Source of the DNA: Streptomyces xanthochromogenes
Lineage (GTDB): Bacteria; Actinomycetota; Actinomycetes; Streptomycetales; Streptomycetaceae
NCBI RefSeq assembly: GCF_014650455.1
Contig: NZ_BMUZ01000007.1
Span: 364,388 to 428,387 of the forward strand
DNA: 64,000 nt
Direction: 5' to 3'
Positions within the stretch are counted from its first letter, which is position 1, and every line of letters begins with the position of its first letter. Below the pieces are notes generated by a model. It was not told where the DNA came from and did not search any database. It saw only the letters and a list, made by a program, of their open reading frames with translations. The position numbers and the translations under genes are program-made. Below are positions 33,484-41,584 of this stretch, piece by piece.

Positions 33484-36030
33484 CTACGGGGTGGTCGACG
33501 CCGTCGGCGGCGGGGGTACGGCCGGCACGCTGGACGTCGGGGAGTGGGAGGCCTCGGTCGAGGGCGGCGGCGGTTTGGTGGAGGCCGGCGGACTGCTGCC
33601 CCCGCTGCTCGCCGGGGTCGACGGGGTGGTCGACGTCGAGGGCGACGGCGAGGAGGAGTGGCTGGGCGTTCCCGAGGGCGTCGACGAGTGCGAAGGCTTG
33701 CCCGACGGTGACGACGGCTTGCCCGAGTCGGACGGCTTGGTGGTGCCCGGGCTGGACGAGCCGGAGGAGGGGCGGCCCGAGGTGCTCGGGCTGCCGCTGG
33801 TGCCGGGGACCGGCTGCCCGGAGGTGCCGGGCGTGGCGCTGGTGCCCGGCTTGCTCGGGCGCGCGGGACCGCCGCCCTTGTTGTCGCCCGGCTTGGCGCT
33901 GCTGCCGGGGCTGTTGGGGTCGGCGTCCAGACCGCCGGTCGAGCCGTCCTCGTTGGCCGACTGCTGCTGCGTCACGTCGCCGTCCCGGCCGTCGCCGCTG
34001 TTGTTGGAGGTCGCGCCGAGCGTGACCACGGTGCCGAGCACGGCGGCGAGCAGCGCTCCGGCGCCGGCCGCGACGAGGTTGCGCCGGGCACCCCCGAAGA
34101 GCGTCCGGCGCCGCGCCTTGGGCATCGCGGAACCGACCGGGGCGACCCGGCGGGTCACCAACGTCGCTTGTGATTGCGGGAGTTGGGCCGTCACCGCAGC
34201 CGAGGGCACGCCCCCGGGCGGCGACTGGGACTCTTCGTGCCGGGCCGCGGGCACCTCTTCCCCGACGGGGGTACGGGGGACCACGGGCAGGCCGCCGGAG
34301 CGGTCCTCGACGAGCGCGAGCGCCCGGCGTCCGGCGACGGTGCCCCGCTTGTCGGACAGCGCGCCGCGCAGCGCGATGGAGGCCTCCAGCTCGGCACGGG
34401 CCCGGTCCAGGCCCCCGTTGCAGAGCGCGAGGACGCCCAACTCGTGGTGGAAGTACGCCTCTTCGCCCACCTCGCCGGTCAGCCGGGCCGCTTCCGAGCC
34501 GACCCGCAGGCTGCGCTCCCAGGCGTCCCAGCGCAGTCCCGCGGCGAGCGCGGGCGCCGCGGTGCGGGCCAGCTTGACGGCGGTCGCGGGGTGGTCGTCC
34601 TGGTCGCCGGGTACGAGCGCGCTCAGGGCGGCGAGCACCGCGTCCGCCTCGCCGGCGGCCCGCTCGGGGGCCACCGAGGGGTGCCCGGTCCACCAGGTGT
34701 AGTGCTGGGCGGCGGCGTGGGCGCGCTCCCCCGCGCCGGTGTCGTACCCGGTGCTCTCCAGTTGGGTGAGGACGCCGGCGGCGAGGCGGTAGCGGGAGCC
34801 GGCCGGGGACAGGAGGCCGCTGTCGAGGAGTTCGCCGAGGGCGGCGTCCGCGTGGGTGTCGCCGATGAGTGCGGGCAGATGGGCCTGGTGCGGCACCTCG
34901 CCGCCGAGTGCGACCGCGAAGCGCAGGGTGTCCCGGGCGGCCTCGCTCAGCCGGGAGGCGAGCAGGGCCGCGGGGGCCGCGCCCTCGCCGAGCGTGGGCA
35001 GCGGGATCTCGCGGCCCTCGCCCGAGAACACCGACGCCTCGGCGGGCTCGTCCAACGGAAAGCCGTACGCGTCAAGGGAGTTGGGCTCGCCGCGCAGCTG
35101 GTCGCGCTGACGCAGCAGGGCGCCGGCCTGGACGAAGCGCAGCGGCAGGCCCTCGGACTCGAACCAGAGGTCGCCCGCCCAGTTGGCCTCCTCGTCGGTC
35201 AGCGCCCGGTCGACGGCCTGTTCCAGGAGTTCGAGCGAGGCGTTGCGGCCGAGGCCGCCGAGGAAGACCTCTTCGATGCCCGAGTCGGGGTGCGGGGCCG
35301 GGGTCTCGGGGGTCGCGGCGAACACATAGGCGCACTCGGGGGTGGCCAGCAGGAGTTCTTCGAGGGTGGCCCCGCCGAATTCGAGGTCGTCGAGGACGAC
35401 GACGGCGCCGATGTCGTGGACGCGGTCGAGGAGCGTGGCCCGGTCGGGCCGGTGCAGCGAGGTGTGGAACACCGTGGCGTACAGCTCGTGGAGCAGTTCG
35501 GTGCAGCTGCGGCGGTGGCCCGAGAGGCGTACAACGCCGTCGGGTGCGAGCTCGGCGCAGTCGCCGGCCACCGCGTCGAGCAGGACGCTTCGCCCGGAGC
35601 CCGCGGGCCCGGTGAGCCGCACCGAGCGGCCGCGGCCGAGGAGCCGTACGAGCCGGGCGCGTTCTTCCTCGCGTTCGAGCAGGGCGGGGGTGGATGCCAT
35701 CGGGCCGGCCGGCAGCGGCGGCCGGGCGGCCCGCTCGCTCTCGGCCCGCTCGGCCGCGCCGCGCCGCACCGGAGGTCCGGGTATCTCGCCCGGCGGGCAG
35801 TTCTCGATCTCGCTGCCGTCGACCGGGTTGACCGTCAGCAGGAAGTCGCCGGCGACGAGCTGGACGGTGCGCGCGAGTCCGGCGGCGCGCGGTCCGAAGT
35901 CGGGTGTGACGGGCTCCCTGTCGCGTGCGGAGCGCTGCGGTCCGGCGCCCGGTTCCGCGTGTGCGCCCGCAACGCCGACCGGGTCGTCGGCATGGTTGAA
36001 CTCTTCCGGTCCCCGGTTCATCGGGTCCAT
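33484..36030 (-). CDS. ATP-binding TPR protein with membrane anchor and Ser/Thr/Pro tail
   Basis: This 848-residue protein has, in order: a disordered N-terminus, an ATPase region with P-loop LTGPAGSGRSVLLDA and Walker B-like AVVVLDDLEFGG, helical TPR-like repeats (about 490-600), one membrane helix (NLVAAGAGALLAAVLGTVVT, about 690), and an extracellular low-complexity Ser/Thr/Pro/Gly tail of about 140 residues. It resembles the STAND ATPase part of AfsR/SARP-like proteins but has no DNA-binding domain and is membrane-tethered. ATG 36030 (MDPMNRGPEE) is preceded by a GGGGGG tract. A STAS gene lies just upstream. Function unknown; a sensor or switch is possible. Confidence 0.8.
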   Translation of the reverse strand: MDPMNRGPEEFNHADDPVGVAGAHAEPGAGPQRSARDREPVTPDFGPRAAGLARTVQLVAGDFLLTVNPVDGSEIENCPPGEIPGPPVRRGAAERAESERAARPPLPAGPMASTPALLEREEERARLVRLLGRGRSVRLTGPAGSGRSVLLDAVAGDCAELAPDGVVRLSGHRRSCTELLHELYATVFHTSLHRPDRATLLDRVHDIGAVVVLDDLEFGGATLEELLLATPECAYVFAATPETPAPHPDSGIEEVFLGGLGRNASLELLEQAVDRALTDEEANWAGDLWFESEGLPLRFVQAGALLRQRDQLRGEPNSLDAYGFPLDEPAEASVFSGEGREIPLPTLGEGAAPAALLASRLSEAARDTLRFAVALGGEVPHQAHLPALIGDTHADAALGELLDSGLLSPAGSRYRLAAGVLTQLESTGYDTGAGERAHAAAQHYTWWTGHPSVAPERAAGEADAVLAALSALVPGDQDDHPATAVKLARTAAPALAAGLRWDAWERSLRVGSEAARLTGEVGEEAYFHHELGVLALCNGGLDRARAELEASIALRGALSDKRGTVAGRRALALVEDRSGGLPVVPRTPVGEEVPAARHEESQSPPGGVPSAAVTAQLPQSQATLVTRRVAPVGSAMPKARRRTLFGGARRNLVAAGAGALLAAVLGTVVTLGATSNNSGDGRDGDVTQQQSANEDGSTGGLDADPNSPGSSAKPGDNKGGGPARPSKPGTSATPGTSGQPVPGTSGSPSTSGRPSSGSSSPGTTKPSDSGKPSSPSGKPSHSSTPSGTPSHSSSPSPSTSTTPSTPASSGGSSPPASTKPPPPSTEASHSPTSSVPAVPPPPTASTTP

Positions 36031-36185
36031 GGTGAAAGCCCCCCAGATGCGTGGTGCGTAAGGATTGCCCCTCCCGGCCCTTACACACTTCGCTCTTCGC
36101 TGTCGCTTCTGGTCCGGTGCCCGCCGTGTGGGTTCGTCGATCGGCGGGAAGCCGAACCCTAGACTCCGCACAGTATCTACGAACA

Positions 36186-36204
36186 GGCGGGGTGCCGCCC
36201 CGCC
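36186..36204. promoter_or_regulatory. Hairpin in the STAS-to-ATPase gap
   Basis: GGCGGGG-tgccg-CCCCGCC sits in the 300-base gap between the STAS stop (36331) and the ATPase start (36030), both on the minus strand. It could end the STAS transcript or form part of the ATPase leader. Otherwise I see no gene in this gap. Confidence 0.35.
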
Positions 36205-36330
36205 CAAGACGTCACAGTCTCGTGAGGATTGCGCGCGGAGTCCGTTTCCCGTGTACCTGTCACGACAACTCCCGCTGCGGGACGGTCCGCCGGGTGCGGG
36301 GCCAGGACTGCTGGACGCGGGGCGGGGCCG

Positions 36331-36654
36331 CTATACGCGGGGCAGGGCCTCGGCGGCGATGCCGCCCTCGATCGCCAGGATGCGGTGCAGCCGGGTGGCG
36401 ACCAGGAGGCGCTGCATCTGGGGTGGCACGCCCCGCAGCACGAGGCGCCTGCCGCACCGCCCGGCCCGGCGGTGGGCTCCCATGATCACGCCGAGTCCGG
36501 TGGCGTCCCACGAGTCCAGTTCGGTGAGGTCGAGCACGAGGTCACCGGCCCCGTCGTCGACCGCCGAGTGCAGGGCCGTACGGGCGTCCGCCGCGCTGCG
36601 GACGTCGAGGCGGCCCCCGACGACCAGCTCGACGTGGTCGCCCCTGATGTGCAT
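36331..36654 (-). CDS. STAS-domain anti-sigma-factor antagonist-like protein
   Basis: The 107-residue single STAS domain opens MHIRGDHVELVVGGRLDVRS. The key loop LDSWDATGLGVIMGAHRRAG carries Thr52 where SpoIIAA-type proteins have the phosphorylated Ser, so phosphorylation by an anti-sigma kinase remains possible. Partner kinases are not encoded nearby. ATG 36654 was chosen over the longer frame from 36699 because GGAG precedes it and it gives the normal STAS start. The next gene downstream is the membrane ATPase, on the same strand. Confidence 0.88.
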   Translation of the reverse strand: MHIRGDHVELVVGGRLDVRSAADARTALHSAVDDGAGDLVLDLTELDSWDATGLGVIMGAHRRAGRCGRRLVLRGVPPQMQRLLVATRLHRILAIEGGIAAEALPRV

Positions 36655-36789
36655 ATGCGCTCCCGAGAGTGCTTGGCTTTTCGACAACCGACTCAACAAC
36701 TGACTGCCCCACGGCCACAGAAGTTGCCGCCCGTGAGCGAACCGATACCTAATTCACCCCATGGAGTGAGGTCCGGGGCGGTCGGCGGT

Positions 36790-37638
36790 TCAGTGCTTGT
36801 AGAAGCCCTGCCCGCTCTTGCGACCGATGTCACCCGCGTCCACCATCCGGCGCATCAGCTCCGGCGGGGCGAACTTCTCGTCCTGCGACTCCGTGTAGAT
36901 GTTGCTGGTGGCGTGCAGCAGGATGTCCACGCCGGTGAGGTCCGCGGTGGCCAGCGGGCCCATCGCGTGGCCGAAGCCCAGCTTGCAGGCGAGGTCGATG
37001 TCCTCGGCGCTGGCCACGCCCGACTCGTACAGCTTGGCCGCCTCGACGACGAGCGCCGAGATGAGGCGGGTGGTGACGAAGCCGGCCACGTCGCGGTTGA
37101 CCACGATGCAGGTCTTGCCGACCGACTCGGCGAACTCCCGTGCGGCGGCGAGGGTTTCGTCGCTGGTCTTGTAGCCGCGCACCAGCTCGCACAGCTGCAT
37201 CATCGGGACCGGCGAGAAGAAGTGGACGCCGACGACCCGCTCGGGGCGCCCGGTGGCCGCCGCGATCTTGGTGATCGGGATGGCGGAGGTGTTGGAGGCG
37301 AGCACGGTCTCCGGGCGCACGATCTTGTCGAGCGTGCGGAAGATCTCGTGCTTGACCTCCAGCTTCTCGAAGACGGCCTCGACGACGATGTCGGCGTCGG
37401 CGGCCGCGTCCAGATCGGTGGTCGTGGTGATGCGCGCGAGCGCCGCCTCGGCGTCCTCGGCGGCCAGCCTGCCCTTGCTCACGAACCTGTCGTACGAGGC
37501 CTTGATGCCGTCGGTGCCCCGGGTGAGGGCCTCGTCGGTGACGTCGCGCAGAACGACGTCCCAGCCCGCCTGGGCCGAGACCTGCGCGATACCGGACCCC
37601 ATGAGTCCGGCTCCGATGACGGCGAGCTTCCTGGCCAC
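36790..37638 (-). CDS. 3-hydroxybutyryl-CoA dehydrogenase
   Basis: This 282-residue NAD(P)-dependent dehydrogenase has the Rossmann motif KLAVIGAGLMGSGIAQVSAQ, SNTSAIPITKIA, the catalytic His in VVGVHFFSPVPMMQLCELVR and NRDVAGFVTTRL. It interconverts acetoacetyl-CoA and 3-hydroxybutyryl-CoA, so it follows the thiolase at 18.9-20.1 kb in butyryl-CoA synthesis or breakdown and can feed isobutyryl-CoA mutase. GTG 37638 has GGAGGGAAGC upstream. Two copies of GCCTTCTTG precede it at 37669-37687. Confidence 0.92.
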   Translation of the reverse strand: MARKLAVIGAGLMGSGIAQVSAQAGWDVVLRDVTDEALTRGTDGIKASYDRFVSKGRLAAEDAEAALARITTTTDLDAAADADIVVEAVFEKLEVKHEIFRTLDKIVRPETVLASNTSAIPITKIAAATGRPERVVGVHFFSPVPMMQLCELVRGYKTSDETLAAAREFAESVGKTCIVVNRDVAGFVTTRLISALVVEAAKLYESGVASAEDIDLACKLGFGHAMGPLATADLTGVDILLHATSNIYTESQDEKFAPPELMRRMVDAGDIGRKSGQGFYKH

Positions 37639-37668
37639 GACGCTTCCCTCCAACAGGTTTCCAACCAA

Positions 37669-37687
37669 GCCTTCTTGAGCCTTCTTG
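37669..37687. repeat. Short direct repeat upstream of the dehydrogenase
   Basis: GCCTTCTTG occurs at 37669-37677 and 37679-37687, a 10-bp period, in the 145-base gap upstream of the dehydrogenase. It may be a regulator site; no further evidence. Confidence 0.3.
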
Positions 37688-37783
37688 GCGGAGGCTATCG
37701 GCCGGGCGGGCTTCTGGGAGTGCTTAGAGATGCGCGTCACGTCTCAGATGACGGACATCACACCGGGCGGCGTGAGGTGGGTC

Positions 37784-38425
37784 TCAGCGGGCGCCCCGTG
37801 CGGCGTAGTTGAGCACCTTGTCCCCCAGGAGCCCCTCCATCTCGTCGATCAGCACGAGCACCTCGCGGGAGACCGCCTTGGGGTCGCGGCCGGCCATCAT
37901 CTCGCGGCCGATGGCGGACATGGCCGTCTGGTGGACCCAGTTGATCTGACCCGCGATCAGGGCGGGCAGCGTCTCGGCCGGGTCCGCGCCGGTCTCCTCG
38001 CGCAGGGTCGCCTCCAGGTTCGCCAGCACGTCCTGGCCGACCGCCCACAGTCGGGCCTTGAGCGCGGGCGAGCCGTCGATGACGGCCATGAACCGGCTGT
38101 AGCCCTCCATCAGTCCGACCCTCGGCGAGACCGACTCGACCTCGGCGCGCAGCTCGCGCAGGACCGCCTCGGCGGCCGACTCCCCGTCGTCACGGCCGCG
38201 CACCCAACGCGAGAGCCGGTCGACGATGCCCCGGCTGCGGTCGAGGAACAGGTCCTCCTTGGCGGGGAAGTAGTTGTAGACGGTGTTCACCGAGACGTCG
38301 GCCACCTCGGCGATCTCCGCGATCGTGACCGCTTCGAAGCCGCGCTCCAGGAAGAGTCCGGTGGCCAGGTCCGAGATCCGCTGTCTGGTCTCGCGCTTCT
38401 TCCGCTCCCTGAGCCCTTCTGCCAT
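37784..38425 (-). CDS. TetR family regulator divergent from an ABC exporter
   Basis: The 213-residue repressor has the TetR_N domain RERKKRETRQRISDLATGLF, TIAEIAEVADVSVNTVYNYF and the adjoining PAKEDLF segment. The C-terminal domain is helical and probably binds a drug or metabolite. It is divergent from a DrrAB-like ABC transporter, and the gap holds an AT-rich inverted repeat (38456-38486) close to both starts. The simplest reading is self-repression and repression of the exporter until ligand binds. ATG 38425 opens MAEGLRERKK. Confidence 0.9.
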   Translation of the reverse strand: MAEGLRERKKRETRQRISDLATGLFLERGFEAVTIAEIAEVADVSVNTVYNYFPAKEDLFLDRSRGIVDRLSRWVRGRDDGESAAEAVLRELRAEVESVSPRVGLMEGYSRFMAVIDGSPALKARLWAVGQDVLANLEATLREETGADPAETLPALIAGQINWVHQTAMSAIGREMMAGRDPKAVSREVLVLIDEMEGLLGDKVLNYAARGAR

Positions 38426-38455
38426 GACTCCAGCGTAGGCGATGTCCTGCACCCT

Positions 38456-38486
38456 CTTTAATTTTGGGGGGATTGCAAAATTTAAG
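38456..38486. promoter_or_regulatory. AT-rich operator between TetR and ABC exporter
   Basis: CTTTAATTTTG (38456-38466) and CAAAATTTAAG (38476-38486) are 11-bp inverted arms with one mismatch and a 9-base spacer. Such A/T density is striking in this genome. The exporter ATG begins 22 bases further on, so binding would block its promoter. Confidence 0.7.
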
Positions 38487-38507
38487 TCACTCTGTTTTTC
38501 TGGGGCC

Positions 38508-39290
38508 ATGGCAATCATCAGCACGGCCGGGCTCGCCCGGACCTTCCGGAGCAAAGCGGGCCCGGTCGAGGCGGTCCGCGGCATCGACCTCACGGTCCGG
38601 GCCGGCGAGATCCTCGGCTTCCTCGGCCCCAACGGCGCGGGCAAGACCACCACCCTGCGCATGCTCACCACGCTGCTCCCGCCGACCGGCGGCGCCGCGA
38701 CCGTGGCGGGCCACGACCTGCTGCGCGATCCGGCCGGGGTGCGCCGGGCCTGCGGTTACGTGGCCCAGTCCGGCGGTGTCGACCCGAACATCTCGGTACG
38801 CGAGGAGCTGGTCACCCAGGGCCGCCTCTACCGCCTCACCAAGCCCCAAGCCGCCCTGAGAGCAAGGGAGTTGACGAACGATCTCGGCCTCCACGGGCTT
38901 CTGGACCGCAAGACCTCGACGCTCTCGGGCGGCCAGCGCCGCCGCCTCGACATCGCGATGGGCCTGATGCACCGGCCCGAGGTGCTCTTCCTCGACGAGC
39001 CGACCACCGGGCTCGATCCGGGCAGCCGTGCCGATCTGTGGGACCTGGTCCGGCGAATCCGCGCCGACCACGGCACCACGGTCTTCCTCACCACCCACTA
39101 CCTGGACGAGGCCGACGCACTCGCCGACCGCCTGGTGATCGTCGACAAGGGCGTGATCGTGGCCGACGGCACCCCGGCCGACCTCAAGTCCCGGTACGCG
39201 GGCGGTCCGGACGCCCCGCTCCAGGACGCCTTCCTCGCCATCACCGGGCGCAGTGCCGCACCGCAGGACTCCGCCCCCGTAGCCGTCTAG
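38508..39290 (+). CDS. ABC exporter ATP-binding protein (DrrA-like)
   Basis: This 260-residue ATPase has Walker A GPNGAGKTT, Q-loop GYVAQSGGVDPNI, signature LSGGQRRRLDIAMGL, Walker B VLFLDEPTTGLDP and switch His in TTHYLDEAD. Order and wording match daunorubicin-resistance DrrA-type ATPases, which power ABC-2 permeases exporting hydrophobic drugs. The permease follows 9 bases downstream. Its expression is likely controlled by the divergent TetR gene. The substrate is not predictable. Confidence 0.93.
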   Translation: MAIISTAGLARTFRSKAGPVEAVRGIDLTVRAGEILGFLGPNGAGKTTTLRMLTTLLPPTGGAATVAGHDLLRDPAGVRRACGYVAQSGGVDPNISVREELVTQGRLYRLTKPQAALRARELTNDLGLHGLLDRKTSTLSGGQRRRLDIAMGLMHRPEVLFLDEPTTGLDPGSRADLWDLVRRIRADHGTTVFLTTHYLDEADALADRLVIVDKGVIVADGTPADLKSRYAGGPDAPLQDAFLAITGRSAAPQDSAPVAV

Positions 39291-39299
39291 GACTCCCCC

Positions 39300-40061
39300 A
39301 TGACCATCGCCCCGCTGCTCTCCGACACCGCGCTGATCTTCGGCAGGTACGCCCGCCAGACGCTGCGCTCCAAGTTCCAGATCCTGTTCGGCGTGCTGAT
39401 GCCCCTGCTCTACCTGCTCTTCTTCGGACCGCTCCTGACCGGGATGCCGCTGGGTTCACGCGGCAGTTCCTGGCAGGTGCTCGTTCCCGGACTGCTGCTC
39501 CAACTCGCCCTGTTCGGCGCCTCGTTCGCGGGTTTCGCGGTCATCATCGAGAGCAACTGGGGCGTCGTGGAGCGAATGCGCGTCACGCCGGTCTCGCGCC
39601 TCGCCCTGCTGCTCGGCCGGGTCCTGCGGGACTCCGCGCTCTTCGTCTTCCAGGCGGTGCTGCTCGTGCTCGCCGCCCTGGTGATGGGCCTGCGCGCCCC
39701 CCTCGCGGGCATCCTCATCGGCTTCGCCTTCGTGGCGCTCCTGACGCTGTCCCTGGCCTCGCTGTCGTACGCGCTCGCCATGAAGGTGCGCACCCCGCAG
39801 GGGTTCGGCCCGGCGATCAACGCCATGGCGATGCCGTCGATGCTGCTCTCCGGCCTGATGCTGCCCATGACGCTCGCGCCCGGCTGGCTGAACGTGCTGT
39901 CCCACTTCATGCCGTTCCGCTATCTGGTGGACGCGGTGCGCTCCGCGTACCTGGGCTCGTACGCCACCACGACGATGCTGTACGGGGGCCTGGTGGCGGC
40001 CGGTTTCGCGGTGTTCGCCGTGACGGTGGGCACACGCGTCTTCCGGACCGCCGGAGCGTAA
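39300..40061 (+). CDS. ABC-2 type exporter permease (DrrB-like)
   Basis: The 253-residue permease has six membrane segments. FGRYARQTLRSKFQILFGVL is a typical DrrB start, and MRVTPVSRLALLLGRVLRDS and PFRYLVDAVRSAYLGSY are family landmarks. It pairs with the ATPase immediately upstream. The adenosyltransferase ATG is 14 bases past its stop, but that gene has its own -10-like box. Confidence 0.9.
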   Translation: MTIAPLLSDTALIFGRYARQTLRSKFQILFGVLMPLLYLLFFGPLLTGMPLGSRGSSWQVLVPGLLLQLALFGASFAGFAVIIESNWGVVERMRVTPVSRLALLLGRVLRDSALFVFQAVLLVLAALVMGLRAPLAGILIGFAFVALLTLSLASLSYALAMKVRTPQGFGPAINAMAMPSMLLSGLMLPMTLAPGWLNVLSHFMPFRYLVDAVRSAYLGSYATTTMLYGGLVAAGFAVFAVTVGTRVFRTAGA

Positions 40062-40074
40062 CTACTCTGGCGGC

Positions 40075-40647
40075 ATGGTCAATCTGACGCGCATCTACAC
40101 CCGCACCGGCGACCAGGGCACGACCGCCCTGGGCGACATGAGCCGGACCGCCAAGACCGATCTGCGGATCTCGGCGTACGCCGACACCAATGAGGCCAAC
40201 GCCGTCATCGGCACGGCGATTGCGCTCGGGCAGCTGTCCGAGGAGGTCGCGAAGGTATTGGTCCGGGTCCAGAACGACCTGTTCGACGTGGGCGCGGACC
40301 TCGCCACGCCGGTCGTCGAGAACCCGGAGTACCCGCCGCTGCGGGTGGAGCAGTCCTACGTCGACAAGCTGGAGGCGGACTGCGACCGCTTCCTGGAGGA
40401 CCTGGAGAAGCTCCGCAGCTTCATCCTGCCCGGCGGCACGCCCGGCGCGGCGCTGCTGCACCAGGCATGCACGGTGGTGCGGCGGGCGGAGCGCTCGACG
40501 TGGGCGGCCCTTGAGGTGCACGCGGACGTCATGAACCCCCTGACGGCGACGTACCTCAACCGCCTTTCCGACCTCCTGTTCATCCTGGCCCGCACGGCGA
40601 ACAAGTCGGTGGGGGATGTGCTGTGGGTGCCGGGTGGGGAGCGGTGA
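40075..40647 (+). CDS. Cob(I)alamin adenosyltransferase, PduO type
   Basis: The 190-residue ATP:cob(I)alamin adenosyltransferase has IYTRTGDQGTTALGD (ATP loop), TDLRISAYADTNEANAVIG, the FILPGGTPGAALLHQA segment, VVRRAER and YLNRLSDLLFILAR. It converts cob(I)alamin to adenosylcobalamin, the cofactor of IcmA and methylmalonyl-CoA mutase, and PduO enzymes can deliver it to mutases with MeaB-type chaperones. TACTCT lies six bases before the ATG, so it is probably transcribed independently of the ABC genes and leaderless. Confidence 0.93.
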   Translation: MVNLTRIYTRTGDQGTTALGDMSRTAKTDLRISAYADTNEANAVIGTAIALGQLSEEVAKVLVRVQNDLFDVGADLATPVVENPEYPPLRVEQSYVDKLEADCDRFLEDLEKLRSFILPGGTPGAALLHQACTVVRRAERSTWAALEVHADVMNPLTATYLNRLSDLLFILARTANKSVGDVLWVPGGER

Positions 40648-40934
40648 GGCTCGGGGGGGGGGAGGCTCGGGGGGTCGTATCAGTTCGGGGGGTGATTCCC
40701 CGGCCCTCTGCGCAGTTCCCCGCGCCCCCCGTCACCCTCACACCGTGCGTGGCCGATCGCGCAGCTCCCCGCGCCCCCAAACCCCCGCCACCCTCACACC
40801 GTGCGTGGTTGCTCGCGCAGTTCCCCGCGCCCCCAAAAGCCTCGGTGCTGGCCCGGTTCGGGCATTTCAGCCCGCGAACGGGGGGGGCAGGGGGCGGAGC
40901 CCCCTGCGGGGGGCCGAGGGGGGCAGCGCCAGGC
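40648..40934. repeat. Dispersed intergenic repeat, copy 3, with internal tandem copies
   Basis: No gene is seen here. The word GCGCAG(T/C)TCCCCGCGCCCC starts at 40710, 40759 and 40815 (49 and 56 bases apart), separated by CACACCGTGCGTGG-type spacers. A GCAGGGGGC-GGA-GCCCCCTGC-type hairpin follows at 40887-40907. It is the opposite orientation of copies at 5.8 and 8.3 kb. Confidence 0.75.
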
Positions 40935-41126
40935 TCAGGGGTTGGCGGAGGCGTCCGCGTCGGCTGCCGCGGCGGCCGACTCCGCGTCGCTGACCTTCGC
41001 GTCCATCTGCCGCTCCGTCCCGGACGAGGACGACCCCGCCGACCCCTGCCCGTGCCCACACCCCGTGGCACACGCGACCAGCAGCGCCGCGGCGACCACC
41101 GCGAGCCGCGTCCCCCGGCCCCGCAT
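40935..41126 (-). CDS. Small putative lipoprotein
   Basis: This 63-residue protein starts MRGRGTRLAVVAAALLVACA and has a lipobox-like ACATGC with Cys near residue 22, then a Gly/Ser and Ala/Asp-rich mature part with no fold I recognise. Its ATG shares a base with the upstream stop (TGATG), so it is coupled to the secreted protein gene. Being tiny and low-complexity, it could be an annotation artefact, but the lipobox and coupling support it. Confidence 0.55.
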   Translation of the reverse strand: MRGRGTRLAVVAAALLVACATGCGHGQGSAGSSSSGTERQMDAKVSDAESAAAAADADASANP

Positions 41127-41539
41127 CACTTGCCGCCGTTGTTGGACGAGCACCACGCCGCCACGTCCTTGAGGTCCTTCTGACGCTGCTGAAGGGTCGT
41201 CACAAGACCCTTGCGATAGGTGAGCTTGTGGTCGAGGAGAGTGGCGATCGCGGTGTGACCCTCCTTCTTCGCGTTGTCCGCCCGCTGCTGCATACGGGCC
41301 ACCGAGCCCACGGTCGTGGCGCCCCCGTCGAGCCGGTCCAGGGCCCGCTCGACGTGCTTCTCGGCCTTGGACTCGCGCTTGCAGATGCCCTTCGCGCCGT
41401 CGCCCGTGGGCGGCTTCGCCGTGGTGGCCGCGGCGGGAGCGGAGTCCGCGAAGGCACTGGGCGCCGTGACGGTCAGTACCGCCGTCGCGGCGAGCGCCGC
41501 CGCCGCGATCCGGCGGACTCGAAAGTTGGCGTTGCGCAT
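41126..41539 (-). CDS. Secreted protein of unknown function
   Basis: The 137-residue protein has a Sec signal, MRNANFRVRRIAAAALAATA through a probable AFADSAP cleavage site near residue 32. The mature helical part carries two Cys (CKRESKAEKHVERALDRL and AAWCSSNNGGK) that probably pair. ATG 41539 has GGAGG about 10 bases upstream. It lies 45 bases downstream of the histidine kinase on the same strand, so it is a candidate output of that system. No homologue is recognised. Confidence 0.75.
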   Translation of the reverse strand: MRNANFRVRRIAAAALAATAVLTVTAPSAFADSAPAAATTAKPPTGDGAKGICKRESKAEKHVERALDRLDGGATTVGSVARMQQRADNAKKEGHTAIATLLDHKLTYRKGLVTTLQQRQKDLKDVAAWCSSNNGGK

Positions 41540-41584
41540 GACTGCTGCCTCCAAGATGTACGGATTTCGGGTACGCCCCGGAGG

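Noticed and set aside
36700..36789. Possible c-di-AMP-type riboswitch before the STAS gene
   Set aside because: A few words resemble such elements, but I could not find a paired core.
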